A stretch of DNA of 55,211 nt, taken from contig JAFXPY010000040.1 of NCBI GenBank assembly GCA_017527495.1, forward strand, positions 1 to 55,211, in the 5' to 3' direction. The DNA comes from Paludibacteraceae bacterium (GTDB lineage Bacteria; Bacteroidota; Bacteroidia; Bacteroidales; Paludibacteraceae). Below, piece after piece: positions 45,070-52,679 of the stretch (within the stretch, counting starts at the first letter, position 1; each line of letters starts with the position of its first letter). The notes beneath the pieces were generated by a model that saw only the letters and a list, made by a program, of their open reading frames with translations, was not told where the DNA came from and did not search any database. The position numbers were made by a program, and so were the translations under genes.

Positions 45070-47708
45070 AACGACACATTCTAATCGTTATACTAATAGG
45101 CCTACTGAGCACTCTCGGTATGCCTATTTTTGCACAAAGAACACCTGTTGATACGGCTTTCACATTTTCAACAGACACTATTGTTATTAAGAAAGATTCC
45201 CTCTATTATGCCAATACAGAGGGAACACAATTTTGGTTTTCTTTCTTTTTCAGTGACGCATGGTTTTACGAAAAGCAGAACAACCCGGACACGCTTCAAT
45301 TAGAATTGCTCATCTCAACCAAAGATGAGAATTTCATTCAAATCAGCAACCCCAATACGGGTTGGATGATTGATTCAATATATATATCACCCAAAAGTAC
45401 GCATAAAATAACCATTCCAAGCGAACAAGGGCTGTGCATGAAATATGATGGCACCATACAGCCAACCGGTCTTTTAGTCAAATCACTCACCGATACCGAA
45501 TTCTCAGCCTACGCATCTAATTTCCACACAGCAAGCTCAGATGCAACAAGTTTGCTGCCACTGGAAGCTCTCTCCAACGAATATATCATACAAACTTACA
45601 TGGGAGAGACAACGGCAGAAAGTCCTTTTTATGCAACATTATATACCGATTCAACCGACAACTTTAATCCATACGATGCTTACAACACATATTTCCCGGG
45701 AATGGGGTACTTAAACAGAAACTCAGTTATCTTGAGCTTCAACGAAAACGGAGACTCTGTCTTCACAAAACAAAATGTATATCTTGCTGTAGGCATATCA
45801 CACAATTTCCACAGCACAGACACAATCCGTTGCGACACTTTAATAACCGTGCAAGAACGAATTGTTGACACCGACACGGGGCAAATAACCGTTCACGACA
45901 CCATTCCGGGAACAAATATACTCAAGCAAGTAATCAAAACAGATTCCGGCTTAATCTACAACTATGACACAATATTATATAGTTATTATGTGAAAGTTGT
46001 TGAAGAAGTACCTCCCTACTTCGCCATAATAGCCGACGAGAACAACACAAAGGTACAAATCACACCTTCAGTAGATTTATTTGACGGACACAAAGCAGGA
46101 GAAACATACACGATTATACTAAACCGCGGTGAGGTATATCAAATATTAGGTAAAACCATCGCCGAGCTCTCCGGCACACATATTGTTTCCGAAAAGAAAA
46201 TAGCTGTGTTCAACGGCAATGTCTGCGCTATTGTACCCTACAACTCAAACCCTTGCGACCACCTTGTTGAACAAGCCATCCCTATGCAAATGTGGGGAAA
46301 GACTTACATAACATCTATTGTTAGAGGACAGTATCATAATCGGTTCATTCTAACGGCTCAAGAAGACAACACCACAATTGAGTTAGATGGTGTGCAGTAC
46401 GAAGAAAATGGAGAACCTGTTGTGCTAAATGCCAAACAAAGTACAGAAATTACACTTGACAATACAAACTCATTTGCTCACATAATCAAGACATCAAAAA
46501 ACACATTGTGCTATCAATATCTCGAAAGTTGTGCAGGAAACAGCAGTTGGGGCGACCCCGCTATGGTGCTTATTTCACCTATTGAACAAAAAATCAAAGA
46601 GAAAACTTTCTCTCCATTGAGCTACGAAGAATTCAACTCTAATATTCTTGACACTTTAGGACACTATGTCAATATTGTTACACAAACAGAATATCTTGAT
46701 TTACTCACCATCAATTATGAGCCCGTAATGGACTATCTTGATTCTTATTCTGATTATACACAAATCGGCGACAATAACGAATATACCATCATCAGAAAAC
46801 ATATCAACTTAGGGACTTACACATTGCATAGTGACTCAGGCTTTGTTGCTTTTGTCTATGGCCAAGGCAATGCAGAGTCGTATGCCTACAATGTTGGTGC
46901 ATACATTGAATGGATAGAAAAAATACCATACACCATAACAGACACGGCAACAATACATTGGAGCATTGACACCCTCTGCCAAACCAACTCTATAATTAGC
47001 ATTACGTACGAAACAGAAAGACTCATTGACTCCGTAAGTTTCTACGCAGCACACGATTCTACAATTCACTTCAACTCAAAAGTGGAAGATAATGAGAGAA
47101 ACAGCATATCTTTTACCGCACATCATGTTGGTATTGACACACTATTCACATTTGCATACTATAAGTCATTCATTTCTGAAACAGAAAACATCGACACTGT
47201 CAAATGCGACACTATCATTTTCGGAGTGCGTTTCCCTGCCACAGTGATAACTCAAAAATGGAACGATTTTGTTGGAGCCTATACAGAAGATTACAGTGGA
47301 GGCTACAACTTCACTTCTTTCCAATGGTACCGCAACGATACACTTCTCGATGGTGAGACCTACCCTTATCTCTACCATGCCAACGAAAATCTCGTTTTCG
47401 GAGCTGAGTACTCTGCCGAACTAACCACATCAGACGGAATCACCAACCGCACATGCCCAATCGTTGCTGTTGAGAAAATAGACCTTCAACCATTCCCCAC
47501 TGTAATTGAAGCGTCACAAAAAATCTCAGCACCATTCAGAGATGTGCAAAAAGTTGATATCTACGACATTACAGGCAGACTCATACTGAGTCAACAGCTC
47601 AATCCAGACAACATTGATTTACTTGCACCAAGCATACAAGGCAATTATATCATCCGCTTTACACGCCAAGATGGCGAATACCGAACCTACAAAATAATCA
47701 TTAAATAG
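45066..47708 (+). CDS. Large secreted surface protein with IgGFc-binding-like region and T9SS tail
   Basis: About 880 residues from the ATG at 45066, which overlaps the DedA stop by 4 bases. Signal peptide MKRHILIVILIGLLSTLGMPIFAQ. Residues about 30-550 look like the IgGFc-binding N-terminal region: GTQFWFSFFFSDAW, YFAIIADENNTKVQITPS, FNGNVCAIVPYNSNPCDHLVEQ and WGKTYITS. A C-terminal Por sorting domain (about 810-880: KVDIYDITGRLILSQQL ... GNYIIRF, ending KIIIK) marks type IX secretion. It is probably an exposed adhesin-like protein; ligand unknown. Confidence 0.82.
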   Translation: MKRHILIVILIGLLSTLGMPIFAQRTPVDTAFTFSTDTIVIKKDSLYYANTEGTQFWFSFFFSDAWFYEKQNNPDTLQLELLISTKDENFIQISNPNTGWMIDSIYISPKSTHKITIPSEQGLCMKYDGTIQPTGLLVKSLTDTEFSAYASNFHTASSDATSLLPLEALSNEYIIQTYMGETTAESPFYATLYTDSTDNFNPYDAYNTYFPGMGYLNRNSVILSFNENGDSVFTKQNVYLAVGISHNFHSTDTIRCDTLITVQERIVDTDTGQITVHDTIPGTNILKQVIKTDSGLIYNYDTILYSYYVKVVEEVPPYFAIIADENNTKVQITPSVDLFDGHKAGETYTIILNRGEVYQILGKTIAELSGTHIVSEKKIAVFNGNVCAIVPYNSNPCDHLVEQAIPMQMWGKTYITSIVRGQYHNRFILTAQEDNTTIELDGVQYEENGEPVVLNAKQSTEITLDNTNSFAHIIKTSKNTLCYQYLESCAGNSSWGDPAMVLISPIEQKIKEKTFSPLSYEEFNSNILDTLGHYVNIVTQTEYLDLLTINYEPVMDYLDSYSDYTQIGDNNEYTIIRKHINLGTYTLHSDSGFVAFVYGQGNAESYAYNVGAYIEWIEKIPYTITDTATIHWSIDTLCQTNSIISITYETERLIDSVSFYAAHDSTIHFNSKVEDNERNSISFTAHHVGIDTLFTFAYYKSFISETENIDTVKCDTIIFGVRFPATVITQKWNDFVGAYTEDYSGGYNFTSFQWYRNDTLLDGETYPYLYHANENLVFGAEYSAELTTSDGITNRTCPIVAVEKIDLQPFPTVIEASQKISAPFRDVQKVDIYDITGRLILSQQLNPDNIDLLAPSIQGNYIIRFTRQDGEYRTYKIIIK

Positions 47709-47717
47709 ACCCACAAC

Positions 47718-48908
47718 ATGAGAACAAAATTTTTCATGCTAACTTTGATTTTAGGCTTAACATGCAACTTATATGCACGCCATAAAGCCGAGTATTACAA
47801 CCAATGGGCTGAACGCATTGCCAAATCAGAAATGCAGCACAACCCCGAATTATGGATGGCTGATGGAGTGAAAAAACCTAAATGGGACTACACACAAACT
47901 CTTGTGGCTAAAGCACTGCTCAATGTCTATCAACAAACCAGAGATACGGCCATTTTGCGTTATGTTCAGGATTTTGCCGACTATTTTATCAATTCCGACG
48001 GAACGATAAAGACCTATAAAATATCTGATTATAATATCGACCGTGTCAATGGCGGCAATTTCATCTACACACTCTACGACATCAACCCTCAACAGCACTA
48101 TCTTGATGCAATCCAATTTTCCTACAGTCAACTGCTCACACAACCACGCGTATCTGAGGGAGGTTTCTGGCATAAAAAGATTTACCCGTACCAGATGTGG
48201 CTTGACGGACTCTATATGGCAGAGCCTTTCTACGCGCACTATGCAGCAGTGAACAATAAGCCGGAACTTTTCGACGATATAGCCAAACAATTTATCGTCG
48301 TTGACAAACACACACTTGACACAGAAACAGGTCTTAACTACCATGGTTGGGATGAAGCTAAGGAGCAGATTTGGGCTGACAGCATAACAGGATGCTCACC
48401 AAATTTTTGGAGTCGTTCAATAGGTTGGTACGTAATGGCGATAGTCGATGTTCTCGACTACATGCCGCAAAACCATCCACAACGCCAACAACTGATTGAC
48501 ATACTCAATCGAGAATGTAAAGCACTACTGAAATATCAAGACAAAAAAACAAAGATGTGGTATCAACTCACCACACTCACTAAAACGAAAGGTAATTATC
48601 TCGAATCAACAGGAACCATCATGTTCTGCTATGCTATGGCTAAAGGTGCCAGAATGGGCTATCTGCCTAAATCATATCTTCGCCAAGCCCGTAAGATATT
48701 TGATGGGATAATAGACAATAGCACACAAGTCAATGCCGACGGCACCACAAGTATTACGCGTTGCTGTGCAGTGGCAGGACTGGGCGGCAAACAACAGCGC
48801 AACGGAACAGTGGAATACTATCTCTCCGAGCCTATACGCAACGACGACCCCAAAGCCATAGGACCTTTTATCTTTGCAGCATACGAACTTGCACGAAGTG
48901 CAAAATAA
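47718..48908 (+). CDS. Glycoside hydrolase family 88/105 protein (unsaturated glycuronyl hydrolase-like)
   Basis: A 396-residue (alpha/alpha)6-barrel enzyme with a signal peptide (about 1-21, LILGLTCNLYA). YteR-like features are MWLDGLYMAEPFYAHYA with a likely catalytic Asp, HGWDE, FWSRSIGWYVMAIVDVLDYMP, and KTKMWYQL. Such enzymes remove the unsaturated sugar left by polysaccharide lyases, often from rhamnogalacturonan. No SusC/D pair or lyase is nearby. It follows the T9SS gene by 9 bases and ends the rightward run. Confidence 0.9.
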   Translation: MRTKFFMLTLILGLTCNLYARHKAEYYNQWAERIAKSEMQHNPELWMADGVKKPKWDYTQTLVAKALLNVYQQTRDTAILRYVQDFADYFINSDGTIKTYKISDYNIDRVNGGNFIYTLYDINPQQHYLDAIQFSYSQLLTQPRVSEGGFWHKKIYPYQMWLDGLYMAEPFYAHYAAVNNKPELFDDIAKQFIVVDKHTLDTETGLNYHGWDEAKEQIWADSITGCSPNFWSRSIGWYVMAIVDVLDYMPQNHPQRQQLIDILNRECKALLKYQDKKTKMWYQLTTLTKTKGNYLESTGTIMFCYAMAKGARMGYLPKSYLRQARKIFDGIIDNSTQVNADGTTSITRCCAVAGLGGKQQRNGTVEYYLSEPIRNDDPKAIGPFIFAAYELARSAK

Positions 48909-49296
48909 AGAGGCCGTCTTACAAATAATACAGTTTTCTTATATATTGCACCAATATGCACAAAATTCGCTCAATACTCAACACAAAGCACATATATGCA
49001 CTGCTCATTTATCCATTCCACCAAATACCCTCCGACATTCTCGTTTCATAGTGTCCCGATATATAATAGTCCTCTCACCAAACTCTCGTACCTTCATCTC
49101 AAAAAAAACAATACATATTTTACAATTCTTTTGCATTTCCGCCCAAAAAGCAGTAATTTTGCAACACTTTTTTGGAATGATAGGAGTGTTACTATATTGC
49201 TTTTATTTTTAACATTTTAGGCAACGCACTTCCATTTCAACATCTCAAAATATGTAAATCTGAGTCTAATATGATTTTATGTAAGACACTTATACA
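48909..49296. other. Intergenic region before the defence-like operon
   Basis: A gap of 388 bases with no credible gene. It holds the promoter at 49130-49161; otherwise A+T-rich sequence. No terminator with a T run was found after the GH88/105 gene. Confidence 0.6.
49130..49161 (+). promoter_or_regulatory. Promoter of the helicase-methylase operon
   Basis: TTTG at 49130-49133 and TAATTTTG at 49154-49161, 20 bases apart, giving a leader of about 130 bases to the ATG at 49297. Confidence 0.68.
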
Positions 49297-52200
49297 ATGA
49301 GTAGCAAATTTTTTAATAATGTTGACTCCCCTCTATTCAATAAATTCAAAGGAATAGTAGAGGGAATGCCTAATTTCTATAGTTTCCTTGCAGTTGTGGG
49401 CTATTTCCGCTCTTCCGGCTATTTCAAGTTGCGAAAAGAGTTAGAAAACGTGCAAGAAATACGCATACTGGTCGGCATCAACATTGATAACGTTTGGCAT
49501 AAGCATCAACAAGGTATGATGTTTTTTGGAGCTGACAGTGATGAAGCCAAAAGGCAATACGCGGACAACTTCATCAAGGATGTTAAGGAGGCCAGTTATA
49601 GCGAGGAAGTAGAGAATGGTATTATTCAGCTTTGCGAGGATATAGTTTCTGGCAAAGTACAGATGCGCATACACAACTCCAAGAACTTGCATGCTAAATT
49701 TTACATATGCTTGCCCGCTAATTTCAACGAGCACACAGATGGACGCGTAATTATGGGTTCTTCCAACATATCAGAAGCGGGGCTTGGAATTACTGAACCG
49801 CCACGTTATGAACTCAATGTGGAAATAAAGGACTACGACGATGTTGCATATTGCAAAGATGAGTTTGAGAAACTTTGGGCTGAAAGCATTGAGATAACTC
49901 CGGAAGATATTCAGCGTGTTCGTAAGCAGACACATCTTGAAGAATTGCCAACTCCATACGAGATATTTATCAAAGTTCTAATTGACGCTTTCGGCAACCA
50001 AGTGGAAGATGATTTCACTATTGAATTGCCGCAAGGTTATATGGAATTGAAATATCAAAAAGATGCGGTCATCCAAGGTTTCCAAATGCTCAAAGAGTAT
50101 AACGGATTCTTCCTTGCAGATGTGGTCGGAACGGGAAAGACTATTGTTGCTGCGATGATTGTAAAACGATTTGTAGAGGAGAATGGAAAGAACACCCGCA
50201 TACTGGTAATCTATCCACCAGCCGTCAAGGAAAACTGGGAAGAAACATTCAAGAACTTTAAATTAAAGAAATACACTAAGTTCATCACTAATGGCAGCTT
50301 AAAGAAGGTTCTTGATGGCGATGGAGATTTTAATGGGGCAGAAGAGTTTGATCTTGTTATCGTGGATGAGGCTCACAATTTCCGAACAGATACTTCCGGT
50401 AGGTACGATGAGCTACAGCGCATTTGCAAAACGCCACGAGTAAATGAAGGGCTTATTGAAGGCATCCAAAAGAAAGTAATGCTGCTATCGGCTACTCCTC
50501 TCAATAACCGCCCCGAAGACTTCCGTAATCTTATTCTCTTGTTCCAAAATGCGCGTCGACCGACTTTGGACGGTGTGAGTAATATTACACTTTTATTCCA
50601 GCCATGGATTCAGCGTTACAATGAATTGATGCGTAAGCGTGGAAAGACAGAGAACGCAGAAATAACCGCCGAAGCAGATAGTATTTATGAAGAAATGCGT
50701 ACACGTGTGCTGGATAAGATACTCGTGCGCAGAACTCGTAAAAACCTCTGGCAGAATGATGAATATCGTGCTGATTTACAATCGCAAGGAGTACATTTTC
50801 CGCAAGTAGAACAACCTAACGAATGCGAATACCAGTTAGAAGATAATTTGAGTGATTTGTTTTATGAAACTATCCGCTTGCTAACTGATACACCCAATGC
50901 AGAAAACAATCCACAAGGAACAGGTTTGCATTATGCCCGTTATCGTGCTATTGAGTTTGTTATTGGAGAGAAAGCTGCCAAATACCGTAACGCTATTCAG
51001 TTTGCTGAAGTTTTTTCCGGTATCTTCCGTGTTCACATGGTAAAACGACTTGAAAGCAGTTTCTATGCCTTCAAACGTTCGCTTGCAACCTTCCAACGCA
51101 TCACTAACGACATGATTCGGATGTGGGAGGATGATCAAATCCTTATTGCACCGGAGATTGATGTCAAAGGCATGATGGCGAATGATATGGAGTTTGATCA
51201 AATACTTGAGAAAGCACTTGCGTATGGATACGACAAAGACGAAATCTTATTTACTCAAGAAGACTTCAATCCTGAATACATCCGTCTTCTCAAAGAAGAC
51301 CGGCAAAAACTGCAAAAACTAGCTGAACAATGGAATGCTGTAGAGAAAGACCCAAAATATGATTTGTTCAAACTCTACCTTGAAAACGAACTCTTTGACA
51401 AAGAGAAAATGGACACCAAAGGAAAGATGGTTGAGCTTAACAAAGAGGGCAAATTGGTTATCTTCTCTGAGAGTGTGGACACGATTACCTATCTGGGCGA
51501 TAAACTTAAAAACGAACTACATCGCACAGATGTATTGGTCGTTAGTGCTGCCAACCGCAAGAATGTATTAAACGATATCCGCGAGAACTTTGATGCTAAT
51601 TATACCGGAGAGAAGAAAAATAAATACAACATTATCATCTCCTCCGATGTACTGGCTGAGGGTGTGAACCTCCATCGTTCCAATGTCATTGTCAATTATG
51701 ATTCTCCATGGAATGCAACACGTTTGATGCAACGCATTGGACGTGTCAATCGTATCGGTTCCACCTCTGACCATATCTATAATTACATGTTCTATCCGTC
51801 TAAGAAAGGTGACGAGCAGATACAACTTTATCGTAACGCACTTATCAAGTTACAGAGTTTCCATTCTGCACTGGGAGAGGACGCGCAAGTCTATTCGCGA
51901 GAAGAAATGCTCCGAGAGTTCCAACTCTTTGATGACAAAGTGCGTGACAATGTAGATAAACAGTTAGAATTACTCCGCGAGGTTCGCGAATTGTACCAAA
52001 CAGATCCCGACCTTTATAAGCGGATAAAATCCTTGCCTTGCAAGAGCCGCACTATACGCCGTGCTGAAGACCGCCCGGCGAAAGCAGAATCGCAATCGAC
52101 AATCGTTTATATCACTACAGGCAAACGCTCTCAATTCTATTTAGTCAAAGGAGCTGAGCAACCTCAACAAATAGAGTTCCTTGATGCAGTTGATTGTCTC

Positions 52201-52668
52201 CGAGCTAAAAAGGATGAGCAACCGGGCATTTTTGAGGCGATAAAAGAATTGCATTATGAACATGTACATAAGGCATACGAAGCATATCAGAACGCCGAAG
52301 AGATTGCAGGCGAAACGGCGGAATCATCTATCATTGAGCGGCAAAAAGACCATAACGCCCAAACCGCACTTGCTCTTTTGCGTATGATGAAACGTATGTT
52401 TGAAAGTGACGAGATTTATGATAAGATTGTTACACTTGAACAATATGTCAATGAAGGCATGTTCTCCATGCTTACGCTTAGTCTCACGCGCCTCAATCGT
52501 AAACTGAACAGCTTGAATAGAGCAGGAACCAAAACAAGTGAGCTCAAGCCGATGTTTGCCCTTGAACTTGGAAAACTCTACGACCATTATTATATCAGTC
52601 GTGAGAAATTCGAACGCGATGAGCAGTTTGAGCAATCAGAAATCATAACTTCCGAAACATTTGAATAA
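49297..52668 (+). CDS. PLD-nuclease-like / SNF2-type helicase, defence-associated
   Basis: An 1123-residue protein. Residues about 10-190 form a phospholipase-D-like domain: the HKD half-site is His132-Ala-Lys134 (NLHAKFYICLP) followed by GSSNISEAGLG at 154-164. Then an SF2/SNF2 ATPase: motif I VVGTGKT (276-282), motif II VDEAHN with Asp357-His360, motif III LLSATPLNN, and, in the second lobe, VIFSES, SSDVLAEGVNLHRS and RLMQRIGRVNRIGS (motif VI). A C-terminal region (about 870-1123) is not recognised. One HKD per chain suggests a dimer for cleavage. It is 11 bases before a DNA methylase gene, a typical anti-phage or restriction-type pairing. Confidence 0.87.
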   Translation: MSSKFFNNVDSPLFNKFKGIVEGMPNFYSFLAVVGYFRSSGYFKLRKELENVQEIRILVGINIDNVWHKHQQGMMFFGADSDEAKRQYADNFIKDVKEASYSEEVENGIIQLCEDIVSGKVQMRIHNSKNLHAKFYICLPANFNEHTDGRVIMGSSNISEAGLGITEPPRYELNVEIKDYDDVAYCKDEFEKLWAESIEITPEDIQRVRKQTHLEELPTPYEIFIKVLIDAFGNQVEDDFTIELPQGYMELKYQKDAVIQGFQMLKEYNGFFLADVVGTGKTIVAAMIVKRFVEENGKNTRILVIYPPAVKENWEETFKNFKLKKYTKFITNGSLKKVLDGDGDFNGAEEFDLVIVDEAHNFRTDTSGRYDELQRICKTPRVNEGLIEGIQKKVMLLSATPLNNRPEDFRNLILLFQNARRPTLDGVSNITLLFQPWIQRYNELMRKRGKTENAEITAEADSIYEEMRTRVLDKILVRRTRKNLWQNDEYRADLQSQGVHFPQVEQPNECEYQLEDNLSDLFYETIRLLTDTPNAENNPQGTGLHYARYRAIEFVIGEKAAKYRNAIQFAEVFSGIFRVHMVKRLESSFYAFKRSLATFQRITNDMIRMWEDDQILIAPEIDVKGMMANDMEFDQILEKALAYGYDKDEILFTQEDFNPEYIRLLKEDRQKLQKLAEQWNAVEKDPKYDLFKLYLENELFDKEKMDTKGKMVELNKEGKLVIFSESVDTITYLGDKLKNELHRTDVLVVSAANRKNVLNDIRENFDANYTGEKKNKYNIIISSDVLAEGVNLHRSNVIVNYDSPWNATRLMQRIGRVNRIGSTSDHIYNYMFYPSKKGDEQIQLYRNALIKLQSFHSALGEDAQVYSREEMLREFQLFDDKVRDNVDKQLELLREVRELYQTDPDLYKRIKSLPCKSRTIRRAEDRPAKAESQSTIVYITTGKRSQFYLVKGAEQPQQIEFLDAVDCLRAKKDEQPGIFEAIKELHYEHVHKAYEAYQNAEEIAGETAESSIIERQKDHNAQTALALLRMMKRMFESDEIYDKIVTLEQYVNEGMFSMLTLSLTRLNRKLNSLNRAGTKTSELKPMFALELGKLYDHYYISREKFERDEQFEQSEIITSETFE

Positions 52669-52679
52669 ATAGTATTGCC

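Noticed and set aside
48874-49212. 112-codon plus-strand frame after the GH88/105 gene
   Set aside because: It begins inside the preceding gene in another frame, crosses the predicted promoter and shows no domain.
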